64,000 bases of DNA from Glycine soja. Lineage: Eukaryota > Streptophyta > Magnoliopsida > Fabales > Fabaceae. The stretch spans positions 9,445,223-9,509,222 of the forward strand of contig NC_041012.1 in assembly GCF_004193775.1 (NCBI RefSeq), read 5' to 3'. The notes beneath the pieces were generated by a model. It did not search any database, had not been told where the DNA came from, and worked only from the letters and a program-made list of their open reading frames with translations. Position numbers and translations under genes: made by a program. Positions 10,796 to 22,723 of the stretch are shown here, one piece after another; the stretch's first letter is position 1, and each line of letters opens with the position of its first letter.

Positions 10796-11581
10796 TTTCT
10801 TAGAGTGTCGGAAGGCAGAAAAAACCAAAACGTTAAAGCATTTGATGACCCTTTGATTCAAAGTTGAAAACTTTGGGTTTTACCTACTCAAATTCTTCAC
10901 CTTTCAGATCTACTTCGCCAACACTCCCTATTCATTCTCCAGTCCCCACTCTTCTCTCTGCTTTTTGAGTCAAACAATGGTTTTTTTAAAACCTTTTTTA
11001 AAAAAAAAAAAAAAAAAACTTCAACTTGACATATACGAAAATGTTATTAAAAAGCTAGCGAGCCACGACTCGGTGAGTCACCTCACCTCAGACTCAAAGG
11101 CTTAAGCTTTCATTTCTTTTCCCAGTTTAGATTTTCTCGTTCCATTTCCAAAACCCCGTTTGTTTTGTTTTGGCTTTCAAGTTAGGAAATTGGAACAGAA
11201 CAGATTGGGTTATTTCATTTCATTATATGTTGTGTTTGGTCCTATGAATATGATTCTCCGTAATGCGCAACAAATTAACACAAGACACGTTACCAATTGT
11301 AGAAAAAACACAGAGAGCCACGGCACCTCCATTTATAGGCATCCCTATAAAAGAAAAAAACGACAATGAGTTGCCTAGCCAAGTAATGTCATCAACGGAA
11401 AACGCATTATTTTCCTACCACATTGAATTTTCTGTCACAATTTGTATTACACTTGTGACTTGTGCTTAGTAAGTGAGTGGCCACAAACTTTGGGGAGACT
11501 GTCCTTCGTGTGCTGAGACTCAGAGACCACATCAATGACATCATAAGTTCGTTTTGCAGAGCTATACTAAGAAACAATTAC

Positions 11582-11585
<4 letters not shown>

Positions 11586-11637
<52 letters not shown>
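11586..11637. repeat. (TA)n microsatellite, about 26 units
   Basis: Uninterrupted alternating TA run of about 52 bp, likely length-polymorphic. Confidence 0.95.
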
Positions 11638-11640
<3 letters not shown>

Positions 11641-13186
11641 ATGACTAACAAATTAAAGCAAAGCACTCCATATGAAGATAATGTTATATTTTGTTTATAT
11701 ATTTTTATTACAGTACTTTATAATGAAAGCCTATATGTATTTAAATGGCAACAGTGGTTGATCGGTAAATTTTAAATATCTTAAATGTTTTTTTTAGCTT
11801 TGGAGCTTGTATTGATTCTGGTGAATTATTGAGACTGAACTTACCTAAAACTTTCTTAAACACCTCCCACTAAATGTATTTAAATGTCTTGGAAAGTAAG
11901 AAAGTTAGTAAAGAAATAATTTATAAAAGGATTTATTTATTTTCTTAAAAAAGTAACTTATACCTAAGATTATGTTTGAAATTTTGCATGAGTACATGTA
12001 AATATTCTTAAATGTTATGTTTAGTAAGTTTGTTCAAGTAGAATCATTAGTGTTTACGTGTAATTGATATTTTATTAAAAAAAGCTTTTAAGTGAATTAT
12101 TAACTGAATTATTAGGATAATTTGTTGAATTATAAAGTATTGGTAAAATTAATTGTTAAACTATAAATGTAAAATGGCATAAAATAATAATACATGTTGT
12201 ATGGTTTTTATAAACAAAAATATATTTTCAAGTAACTATGATTTGATTTTTGATTAATTTTGAAATTATTTTTTTTATAAATATTAAATATTTTATTAAA
12301 AATTAGATTAAACTAAAATAAAAATATAATTGAAATAAATTACTTGAATTTGAATTATATTACAATTAAAATATTCTAGTTAAATATTTTATGTATAGCC
12401 ACGATTTAAATCATATTTTACTTTAGTTTCTTTTGGATATGATTGTAATATGCGTGTATATTATAGATAAAATGCGTTCGAAAGATAATAAATCAATTAA
12501 TATAATATTTTAACAAATATTTAATTACAAATAATTAATTGGTCAAATTAGATTTTTTTAATTTAATATAAGTAAAATAACCTATCCTTGACTTTCAATT
12601 TGACAGTGTTTGGTTCATAATCTGTGATTGAAACTCAACACCTTTTGACAGTGTTTACTTCTATTTATTGAACGTCGGATTAGTATATACTTACCACTTT
12701 TTTTTGTCTTTTTCCTATATAAAGTGGGGGGTGAATTTTTTTTATCATATAGTTGAAATAGCTATTGAGATTAAATTTAATTTAAATAATTTTACTGTTC
12801 ATATGCAATTATATAGTTAATGCTAATTTCTTTCACCTCTCCCTCTCTCCCTAATTTTATTCTTCAATATATGTGTTTTTTCAAAACCTTAAATGACTCC
12901 TTTGAGAATCTGTTAAAAAAGAAAACATTTTTTAGAATTCTAATAAAATTTTAAACAAACATTAGTTGTTTATTACCTTCTGCCGCGTTTTTTTTTATTC
13001 TTTTTAGTTAGGCCAACTTCATTTAGGTTTTTTCTTTGTACAGATTTTACGGCTTAAGAAACAGAAAATTTTCACACTTAGCAAGAGAATACTTAAAATC
13101 AAATAAATAAATAATTGAATAAATATGGTGTTAACATAACAAGAAAAGAGAGTCCCTATCCGATTACTATATATATAAAGATCCGC

Positions 13187-13189
<3 letters not shown>

Positions 13190-13219
<30 letters not shown>
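13190..13219. repeat. (TA)n microsatellite, about 15 units
   Basis: Uninterrupted alternating TA run of about 30 bp. Confidence 0.95.
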
Positions 13220-13227
<8 letters not shown>

Positions 13228-14340
13228 TGTAAGACTTTATTCGATTCTTTCCTTCCATATTTTTTTTAATATTAAAAAAAAATCTGCACAGTTAGGAAAT
13301 GCAACTTTTTGCACGTGTCGGCAAGAGGAAAACTGATGGGGGACCACGAAAAATTGAAGATGGCATCCATTGGTAATTTCTAATTCCTAATATCTCATAT
13401 TGATGGCAAAAGAGATTGAAAATACATGGAAAAGGATCACATCCATATGTAATTTCCTTGTTTTGTAAAGTTCTCTCACTCCACGATTTCTCTTTTTGCT
13501 GTTTCTGAGGGATGATTCTCTGAATAGTCTAAGATTTGCTCAAAGAATCATCTCCACAAATGACAATTGGCAAAGAACAAGGAAAAAAAAGCTACGCCTG
13601 CAAATGAATTTACTGTTACTCATGAAAAATCAAATTACCATACAATTAGTGAAATAAACAATTCACCCTTCAAGTGTAGGAACAAAAAACAACATTTGCG
13701 ATACGTATTAATTGAATAGAAGTGTTTTATGAACAACAAATGAGAACAATTTGATTTTAGAGTGATTTTTAGATACGTATATACGAAAAGGATAAATTTC
13801 TCAATAAAAAAGAAGATAAAAAGTGAGAGATTAAAAACTATATGCAATGTCAGGTATCATATCAATTCTGTAATGTTCAAATAATGAAATGCTCAATTAA
13901 AATAGAAAGTGTTGAAATTATGAAATTTTAAATATAATGGGAGAAAATTGACAGGTAAGGAAATAGAGTAATTAATTCTGACTAAATAGAAAACAAATAA
14001 CGAGGTAAGGAAATTTAGTAATTAATTCTAACTCTTAAGATAGCCATTTGAATATTTATTCAACAGAAAGAGTACTGCATAATAAGCTTAGGTTACTAGA
14101 GATGATCTAAGAAAGACATTTTAATATATATTCTAACAGAAAAAACAGAGTAGAATAAGCTTAGGTTTGTTGATATTTTGGCCTTATAATATAAGAACCA
14201 AAATGTAGCAGTTGAATGCACAAGCTAAAGCTAATAGTGGAGTGGTTCTATATGGATACACACTATTCTGTAATATAATTCATACTAACTGAGATCACTA
14301 GCATGACATAAATCAAATAAAGCTAGACACTGGATTCAAA

Positions 14341-17164
14341 CTAATGTGGTGCACATCCGGTTCTGAATATGTGAACACTCCAATGGCCTTGTTCTTCTTC
14401 AACTTCAAAAATGCAAGTGTCACCTTTCATGAGCTTGTTATCACGAACGAATCTTTCCCATCCTCTCTTAAACGCAGCATACCATGTATTTCGATTTCTA
14501 AAATAATGCACTCGCACTTCCCAAGATTTTCCTTCCGAATTCCAAAGATAGATCTGTTCCAGTGCTTCAGGAATGTACTTTCTGGCAAACTCAGCAGCAA
14601 TAAGCTGCATGCAAGATAATCCCAATTTATGTCACATTATTCTGTGTTCTAAAGGAGTGTGTGATGTGACTCAGATGAACATCCCTAACTGATTTGGTAG
14701 CATGTTTTAAATCGGTTTAATTACCATTTTAGTCTTTAATGTTCTTGAAGTTTAAAGCATAGTTACAATATTTTTAACCGTTTGGTATTCGACCTCAAGT
14801 GTCGTCTAACCCTCATCCTCGTTTGTCTCAATTGGCGTTTGACAACTTTGAACAGTGAGGACCAAAGGGTAAAAAATATTTACTATATGAACCAAAATGA
14901 AATGTTTAAAATTATAGAGATTAAAACCAAAAGTTGTTGTTGCAACAGTAGGTACCAAATGACTAAATAAACCTTTTAAATTTTAACATCTGAAATAAGA
15001 ATGTCACTCAAATCTCGAAAATAAATTCATATTTACCAAGATGCACCGTTCCAAATTGCATTTTGTCAAAAGGTGCTTCCAATGAGGATTCCGAGAGGTA
15101 AAAGACTCGGCCAATTTACATGCTTCTGAACATTCAATATTAATTGAACTCTGAGGCTTTGGGAAGTCCTTAGAAAGTGAGGCTTTGTTGCTGAAAGGAA
15201 GATCTGTGACATACATAAAACAAAAATGTAAGAAATGAGATATTTTTGGGGGGTTAGGGGGAATGTAAAGGCCAAATCTCGAATGCTGTTTACATGTTCT
15301 TCCTTTCAAAACATTCGTTCAAATTGATTTTTTTTTTTTTTCACTTTTTGAGGCTGCAACCATGTTTATGTGCATATTTGAGACATCATTTTTACCTTCT
15401 TTGGAAGAATTCGATTCATGCAGGTGTGATGAACCGGCTGAAGTTTTTCTTTGCGTACTGTTATAATTATTTGTCCTCGCCCAACTTAGGGTGGCAACTC
15501 GTTCTTGTCCTGTTTTTTTTAAGACACACCCATTAGCAAGTTCGTTGTTGAAAGGCATATCTATTTATATTCATAAAACAAAAATTTAAGAAATGAGATA
15601 TCTGCAATGTTGTTTATATTGGACTATTGCCATCAATATCTCTGTTATATTGGAGATTCGGAGCAATTCAAATTAAAGTTTTTGTATCAATTTAAATTCA
15701 TCTTTAATTCAAGTTATAGATAGCTTAGAAGTTTGCTAGTCCTGTGTATCTTTTAATATCTCTTGTACATCCACAGTTAAATTGAATAAAACCCTAATCA
15801 TTCATCTCTTGTAACCACATTTCTGTGTATGTTTGAGACATCATATTTACCTTCTTGACAAGATTTGGATTCATTGAGGTTTGATGATCTGGCAGAAGTT
15901 TTTCTTTGTTTAATCTTATTTGGCCTCAAAAAACTTGGGGTGGCAGCTTGTTCTTGTCTTGTTTTCTTTATCTCACATCCTTTAGAAAGTGTGCCTTTGT
16001 TGCTGGAAGGCAGATCTATTTACATACATAAAACCAAAATTTATGAAATAGGTTTTTAGGGGAGAGGGGGAAATATAAAGGCCAATCTGTAATTCTGTTT
16101 ACATGTTCTTCCTTTCAAAACATTTTTGTCAAATCGAATTTGTCACTTTGAGGCTGGAATTACCATTTGTATGTATTTTTTTATTAACAAGAATCATAAT
16201 TATTCAATTCAAGACTTAGTCACACTTAAGACTCCTCATTTCTCTCTAAGAATATATTCGGCAGGAATTGAACTTAAGTTCTTTCCTACAAACTCAAAGT
16301 GCATTGTCAATTAGGCTATATTCATTGGTAACTTGTATGTATATGTTTGAGAAAACATATTTACCTTTTTTGTAAGAGTTCGATTCATGGAGGTGTGATG
16401 AACCGACAAAAGTTTTTCTTTGCTTGCTCTTGTTTGTCCTCGCCAAACTTGGGGCAGAAGCTTGTTCTTGTCTTGTTTTCTTTATCTCACATCCATCAGA
16501 AATTGAGGCTTTGTTGCTGAAAGGCAGATCTATTTACAAATATGAAACAAAAATTTAAGAAATGAGATATCTTTTGTGGGGAAAAAGGGGAACATAAAGC
16601 CCAAATCTGCAATCTCTCCACCAATCCATTCTCACCAAAAAATTGAGGGGTAGCAGCTTGTTCTTCTCTTGCTTCTTTGCGGCATAGCCTCTCCAATCCA
16701 TTCCCACCAAAAATTTGAACATAGAAGCAGTTTCCTCCATGATATGTAAAAAGCAAGAACTCATCAAGCACCACTGAATTGTCTTTCAGAAATTGTGACC
16801 AACCATTGTCCATATACACGTTATTTCCTTTCTTCAAAATAGTTACTTGCCACTTATCACCAGAAGGGCCTATAAGAACTGAATTACTCCACAAGTCTTT
16901 ATTCAAATGCTTCAGAAACTCCTCTGGGACTTTCTGCAAGTTATGACAAAGAACACTAGGCTTGAAACAAGTTTTGATGACAAAAAAATTCATTTTCTGA
17001 ACTAGTTTCTCAGCATCCAAAGAAAGGGAAGTATAAACAACAAAAACAACGTAGCATGAGATGAATGAGAGAACAACATAAAGAAAACAAGAATTAATCA
17101 CCAGTTGCTTGGTGTTCTTGATGGTAGTGAAGAAAACTGCAGGGTTGTCCTGATGATAATCCAT
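14341..17164 (-). CDS. B3-domain protein with tandem repeated linker exons (paralog A)
   Basis: Seven exons join in frame: 17102-17164, 16636-16933, 16365-16529, 15851-16015, 15396-15560, 15037-15203 and 14341-14604, giving 428 residues. The N-terminal B3 domain (about 12-98) includes KVPEEFLKHLNKDL, GDKWQVTILKKGNNVYMDNG and DEFLLFTYHGGNCFYVQIF. The C-terminal B3 domain (about 330-422) includes NPHWKHLL, WNSEGKSWEVRV and LMKGDTCIFEVEEE. Between them, three consecutive exons are each exactly 165 nt, phase 1-1, and encode about 55 residues starting DLPFSNKA-like and ending HLHESNSYKK-like. The next exon starts with the same motif. The exon 2 donor is G|GTGAGA at 16635. The role is probably nuclear DNA binding. 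The start at 17164 matches paralog B and the 21-codon first exon of the family. Confidence 0.83.
15396..15560 (-). repeat. Repeated linker exon, unit 3 (paralog A)
   Basis: 165 nt. It encodes DMPFNNELANGCVLKK and ends HLHESNSSKE. It is the most diverged of the three units but is still open and phase 1-1. Confidence 0.83.
15851..16015 (-). repeat. Repeated linker exon, unit 2 (paralog A)
   Basis: 165 nt with the same splice-site context as unit 1. It encodes DLPSSNKGTLSKGCEIKK and ends NLNESKSCQE. Open in the shared frame. Confidence 0.85.
16177..16332 (-). mobile_element. tRNA-derived SINE in an intron of paralog A
   Basis: A 156 bp insertion flanked by 10 bp direct repeats TTGTATGTAT (16167-16176 and 16333-16342). 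On the minus strand it has an A-box-like TAGCCTAATTGA near its 5' end, a B-box-like AGTTCAATTCC about 40 bp downstream (16264-16274), and an A-rich 3' tail beside the target duplication. The equivalent introns of the neighbouring repeat units lack it, so the insertion postdates their duplication. Family not identified. Confidence 0.75.
16365..16529 (-). repeat. Repeated linker exon, unit 1 (paralog A)
   Basis: 165 nt with acceptor AAATAG| and donor G|GTAAAT. It encodes DLPFSNKASISDGCEIKK and continues through RQEQASAPSL to HLHESNSYKK. The phase 1-1 design means it can be added or lost without changing frame. Confidence 0.85.
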
Positions 17165-19246
17165 CTTCCACCTCTCTCTGTTGTTTCCTTGCAAGATTAA
17201 TAAATCATTGGAATGAAATGAAAAGTCTCTCATTCGTTGTCATAGGGGCCATTGTGACAGAGAACATAGACTGAAATAGAAATTGAAATGATAAAGGTTC
17301 ATATATGGTGCACGCACAAAACTGGTAATGGTAGGAACTAGTGAGCGGTTAATATTAATGTTGAGAAAAATAAGAAAACCATACACGTACATGCATGTCG
17401 GTAGACAACTAGTTGAAAAAGGGTTAGAAAAGAGAATAATATAAATATATGATATTATATGACAAGAAAGGAGAGATAAAAAAATAAAAAAATATATAAT
17501 TTAATACTAATAAGGAAATCTTCAACAAGATATTTAAATTAGTTTTTAGTTATTTTAATAGCACAAAAAATTGTTTGATTATTCAGTAAATATTTTTTTA
17601 ATAATTTTTAGTATTTTTTGAAACGTTACTTCAAGTAATATTTTTTAAAATAATAATTTCTAGTTTTTAGTTTTTTATATTTTCTTTTATTTTTATCTGT
17701 ATTTATCAATTTTTTTTACTATTCTTTTTAAATAAATAATAATTTTATTACTTTTCTATTATTTTATATTCTTTAAATTCTTCAATAATTAATTTTATGG
17801 AACACCTATAATTTAATAAAATAAAATTTGTCATTTTCAGCTATTAATTTCCAAATTTTCTCTATAAATAATTTTTCAGTTAGTTTTACCTAATATAGCC
17901 TAATTATTAAAAATATTTTAAAGTAACTACATTAAAAAAAGGTAAAATAGACTTGAACATAAATATAATATTCCTTACTATTAATGCAGTCTCTGTATAA
18001 ATATATAAGTAAACAATTTTTATACTTGGTATTAGTTATTGTATTTATTTAATTTGATTTATAAATATGTTTAGTAAAAGGCCATGGTAGTTTTACCGGT
18101 AGCTATATTAAAAAACAGAAGAAGCATATATGAAGAAGAATGAATTGTGGTGATGATAATCCATCAGCCACATTTTCCTGTTGTTTTCCTTGCACAAGCG
18201 TAAAGCATTTGGGATGAAATGAAAATTAAGTCTCTCATTGTCATTGTCATGACTCATGGGGACCAGTGTGACAGAGGAACATAAAGTCATGAACAGAAAT
18301 AGAATATTGGAATCAACTGGTCCAAGAACGAAAATGGTAATGACTAGTGGTTGCTACTCGTGATATTCAAGTGTCACAGTTCAAACTCCTAATCTAGAAG
18401 AATTTAAAACATTAATTACAATAGAGGAAAACTTTAATAAGATGATATCTTTTTTAAGAAAATAATTAAATATTGTATATACTTATAATAATGAGTATTA
18501 AAAATATTTAGTAAAAATGCTAATTATTAAATATCATTTAAAAAATTTAAAAACAAACAAATAATAGTCACTATCATATAATATATTCTTTTGAAAAAGT
18601 ATCGTATACTATTAACTACCAAACGTATTTTTTTATTATATATAATTCATTTATACTTAAAAGTTAAAATATCTCATTTTAAAATTACTTAATGATAAAA
18701 TATTTTTACTACTTTCATGAAAAATATTTTAAAATAAGTAATATTTTAAAATATTTAATATTAACTATCAAGTACAAAACTTCAATTATATAAATACATA
18801 TATAATATTATTATAAAATAAATTTGTTTATATTTATATTTATGTCTACGATAAAACATGTATTTTAGTAAAAGTATTAATTTATAATTTAATTTTACTT
18901 AATTAAATTCACTAATTTATTAGTTTTCATTGGCACATGTCAGTGTAATATAAGACTCTATTATATTTATATGAGTGAGAAATAATATATTGAATAGGAG
19001 AGTTCATATTTGAGTTGTATCGTGTGCAAAATTCTCTTGAAATAATGACATACAGGCATTGCAAGCAAGATTATTGGTAATCACTTTTAATATTTTTTCA
19101 TAACTTCAAAATAATTAAAAGCTGAAAACAATAAAAAAAAATTAGATTGAAATAAAAAAATATATTTTGAATAACTTCTCATAATTTATGTTTTTTTAAA
19201 AGTGACTTTTATGAGTATAAAAAATTATAACCACTAAATCATTTTA
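17165..19246. other. AT-rich spacer upstream of paralog A
   Basis: Holds the presumed promoter of paralog A, the truncated 5' copy at 18108-18430, and AT-rich sequence to about 18830 that resembles 25370-25560 upstream of paralog B. No other gene seen. Confidence 0.55.
18108..18430 (-). pseudogene. Truncated extra copy of the B3 gene 5' end
   Basis: The minus strand repeats the 5' flank and start of paralog A, including ATG-GAT-TAT-CAT (residues MDYHHHNS), then falls into unrelated sequence and a stop. A matching fragment lies upstream of paralog B at 25080-25370, with the same downstream block AACTCCTAATCTAGAAGAAT. It looks like a relic of an older partial duplication that was later copied together with the gene. 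Confidence 0.6.
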
Positions 19247-22200
19247 GGATAAACAATCATTTCCATCTCTGAATGTGTAGAGGGTGAAAAAATTCATACC
19301 CGAAAGATGAAAATTCAAATTTTAGTCCCCAAAAGTGAAAAAAGTGCAACAAATCTAATCATATGTTAACTTCTACCCGTTAGCGTTAATGAAAAAATTC
19401 ACGTGACACATTCAAAGATGAATTTGTGAGTACTCTACACATTCATGCATGAAAATGACTATGCTATTTACCCAAAATATAATTTAATCGTTCTCTTCCT
19501 CATTTTTTAATCATTGCAAGCATAACATTAAAATAAGTGCTTAAAAAATAAGAAAACAAGCATAATTTAAAACAAACATAATAGTAAGGATAATATTAAT
19601 TAATAAATATAATTTGTCTATTGCTCTAAAATTTCTAATGTTATGCTTATTAATCAATATTATGCTTATTTTCTAAAACAAACATAATATGTTTGTTCTA
19701 ACTTATGTTTGTTTTCATTTTTTTAATTGTTTATTGTAATGTTATGTTTGCAATGATTAAAAAAGGGAGAAGATGAAGATAAAATTATATTTTGGATAAA
19801 TAGATATTTTCATCCCTGAATGTCTAGAGTGTTGACAAATTCGTCCCTGAATATGTCACATAGGCTATTTTGTAACATCATATTTTTCGTCAAATAAATT
19901 AAAAAGAATTTTATTTAAAAATAAATGGAGTTTTAGGAAAATAATGAGTTTTTGTAATTAAATAAATAAGGAGAAATAATTTTATTAATTAAAATAATGA
20001 TTTCATATTAGGTCAGTTTTTGCATTTACGATACGTCTCTATGTTTTCTCTTCCTCTTAAATTCATTTTCCTTTCTCCTTCTCCCAAAAACTCTATCTTT
20101 TCCCATATGCACTCAAATATAATCCAGTAAAACTACGATCCTTGATTTGTTAACCGTTAAACAGTAGGTTTGGAACTCATTTTCGCACATTCCCACCGTT
20201 GGGATATGCGAAATAATGTATGTGGTGAGAGAAGTGTCCCCACGTGGATTATTTTTTTCCCGTATACACTCAAACCTGTTCTATTAAAACTATGATTTTG
20301 GACTCGTTAACCGTTGGATCATCGTGAAATTTGAACACCAGGTTCGGAACTAATTAATGAAAATCCCCAATATTGGGATTTGTGAAATAATTTATGTAGT
20401 GAAGGAAATATTTCTTGCATAGGGACAGTGAAATGGAAGCTTCAATCCTTTTTCCTTCTCTTTAATTCTTGAAAACCCTAGCAGAACAATCAGAGGAAAA
20501 AACTTAAGGAATCTTAGGGAATTGCTATAGATGCCGCTATCGCTGTCGGACGACACATGTGAACCCACTTAGAGGTAAGGTATGAGTTTATTGGAATTGA
20601 GGTTAAAATGAACATGTGTAGAGATCCTTAGATGATCAAATTGAGATTTATTTTGGGATATTTACTTTATTATAATTCTGTCTTTACGATTATAACTATG
20701 AGATTATTATGTTTGACGGACCAATTGATGCCCTGATGCGAATTAATTGATATCATTGAGTGCTCTTAGTGTTTTTGTGTTTTTGACCTATGATTTTGAT
20801 TCATTTGATTTTGATATGATTATGGGAAATTGTTTGAGGGATTTAATCATATGAACATAACATATTAATATTATTATTGTGTGACATGTATATGATGTAT
20901 GAGGTGTGATAACGTGTTGTCTTAGGATTATGGAAGTGTGATGAACTGTGTGTAAGTGATAAGTTGAGTATGTGTTAAATTGTGAGATCACACATGTATT
21001 CAGATTTTGTGTGCATTGAGTTGTGAATTATGAACCATACAATCACACGACTGTAAGACCCTTTAAGGGCAATGAGTTAATACGCGACGAGTATTATGAT
21101 GAGATCCATTGTAAGAACCCAACGAGTTTAATCACTTTGAGGCGCGACAAGTTAAAATTATTTTGAGAACAATTGAGGAGTCGTGTGCTTTGTACAATTC
21201 ATAGATAGAGTTTGGGTGCTAAAATTTTTTATGGGTTGGACCTGAAGGGAGAGGCCCTGACAGACTTGTCGGAGTCTAAGCCTTGGGGGTAAATGCACCC
21301 GGTTTGAATGCTCCTTTAATTTTGCATCGATCCCACATGGTCAGAGCATTCTCGCAAAACAGCGTGACCCTGACTGGTCTCCCTATGATTTTACCTAGTG
21401 AGAGTGATCTGACTTATTAGTGTGTGGTCTGTCTTGTCATGTACTCCTAAGCGTCCGACGAGGTTTTTCACTAACATGATATCACATTGCATATAAGATT
21501 GAGTCTTAATATATTTGTTGCATAACGATTGTGTATTGATCGATATTGATTGGTTGAGTGATATTGTGTTTTGATCCTTGAGTACGTGAATAATGTGAAA
21601 ATGAATGAGACGTGTTATATTGAGATGTGATGTTACGCGACAAGTGGTGGAATGACGTGAGTTATGTTTAAGTAAGTTCTATTTCATTTATATAATATGT
21701 ATATCTGCATGTCCCATTTCTCTCTATTAGTTAGGAATGTGATAACTCACTCCCCACGTGTTGTTTGTGTTTGGATCCTGCGATGATCTCAAACATTGTG
21801 TTCATGGGAACAGATGATTAGGTGGATTGTTTTAAGGAACCATATGCTGAAGGATGTGAAGATACAATGCTCTGATAGGATGTGACATTGAACATGGATT
21901 TCTATTTTAATTGCATGATATTCCGAACATGTTAATTTACTTTATTTTATTTTGCTGCTTAACGTGAGTTCTTTTCTAAACTTGAACGACCTTGTTTTGA
22001 CCTGAAAATGTTTTTGATAAGTTTTATTTGGTAACAATAAAGTGAAAGTGAACATTTTACCCACGTGAACTCTTTTATGCTTAAAAAAAATAAAATCTCA
22101 TTCTATTTAATTTCATATTTTCATGTATTTTATTATATAAATATGTATATCGGGGTAGAGGGTGTCACATCTTTCATTAACACTAACAGACAAAAGTTAA

Positions 22201-22319
22201 CGGATGAATGAATTTGTCGCACTTTTTTCACTTTTGGAAACTAAAATTTGAATTTTCATCTCTCGGGAACGAATTTGTCAGCGCTCTACACATCCAGAAA
22301 CGAAAATGATTATTTACCC
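19247..22319. mobile_element. Long-arm foldback (MULE-like) element, split by a solo LTR
   Basis: The left arm starts GGATAAAC and the right end is ATTTACCC. Reverse-complementing the right arm (22319 back to 22170, then 19870 back to about 19660) aligns with 19247 to about 19590: shared blocks include GATGAAAATTCAAATTTTAG, AAAAGTGAAAAAAGTGC, ACAAATTC and CCAAAATATAATTT. Without the LTR the element is about 780 bp with arms near 340 bp and a short AT-rich loop. Flanks ATCATTTTA (19238-19246) and ATTATTTTT (22320-22328) match at 7 of 9, which would fit a Mutator-type 9 bp duplication. No transposase is encoded. The superfamily is inference. Confidence 0.65.
19871..22169 (+). repeat. Solo LTR, about 2.3 kb, gypsy-type
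   Basis: The stretch begins TGTAACATC and ends GGTGTCACA, imperfect inverted termini typical of LTRs. It interrupts the right arm of the foldback element, which continues on both sides. The 5 bp flanks TATTT and TCTTT match at 4 of 5, an aged target duplication. No coding frame, primer-binding site or second LTR is present, so it is probably what remains after LTR-LTR recombination. The start and end sequences resemble long LTRs of legume Tekay-type elements, from memory only. Confidence 0.65.
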
Positions 22320-22723
22320 ATTATTTTTACCTCAAAATAACTTCTTTTTTTAATTTGTAATAAACAGGGCCATAAAAAATATAGACGGTTGAGTATATTC
22401 CAATAGAAACAGTGTAGAATAAGCTTAGGTTAATTAATTCTAGAGATAATCTAAGATAGACATTTTAATAGATTCAAAGAGAAACAGTGTAGAATAAGCT
22501 AAGGTTTGTTCATATTCTAGTTGGCCTTATAATATACTAGTAACTACCAAATTGTAGTGTAGTTGAGAGCACGCAGCTAAAGCTAATTAATTGCTAAAAG
22601 ATAAATGGTACTAATGTCTAAGAGTGGGCTGTTTCTATATGGATACACACCATTAATTCTGTAATACAATTCCTACCAACTGAGATCAATAACATGCCAT
22701 AAATGTAATAAAGCTCAGGTTTG
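22320..22723. other. 3' flank of paralog B
   Basis: Resembles 14030-14340 downstream of paralog A, with shared blocks such as GTAGAATAAGCT and GGCCTTATAATATA. This supports a segmental duplication reaching past the stop codon. No gene seen. Confidence 0.6.

Larger units (their letters stand above)
10862..14340. other. AT-rich spacer with TA microsatellites
   Basis: Contains the 5' flank of the two-B3 gene, long AT-rich stretches, a 26-unit TA microsatellite at 11586-11637 and a 15-unit one at 13190-13219. About 14030-14340 is the 3' flank of the next B3 gene and resembles 22380-22720. I see no further gene. Confidence 0.6.

Noticed and set aside
10649..10861. Longer N-terminus MNQRVIKCFNVL for the first B3 gene
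   Set aside because: The ATG at 10795 fits the 21-codon first exon and MPxPSFHK start of the family; the upstream extension looks like 5' UTR.
11554..11775. ORF with a long YI repeat translated from the TA microsatellite
   Set aside because: Low-complexity translation of a dinucleotide repeat; the same applies to ORFs at 13019-13336.
14344..14619. 91-residue plus-strand ORF
   Set aside because: Antisense to the C-terminal B3 exon of paralog A.
15004..16529. Spaced repeats considered as a CRISPR-like or satellite array
   Set aside because: The repeat unit is an exon plus intron of about 350-500 bp with conserved splice sites and reading frame, in a plant gene.
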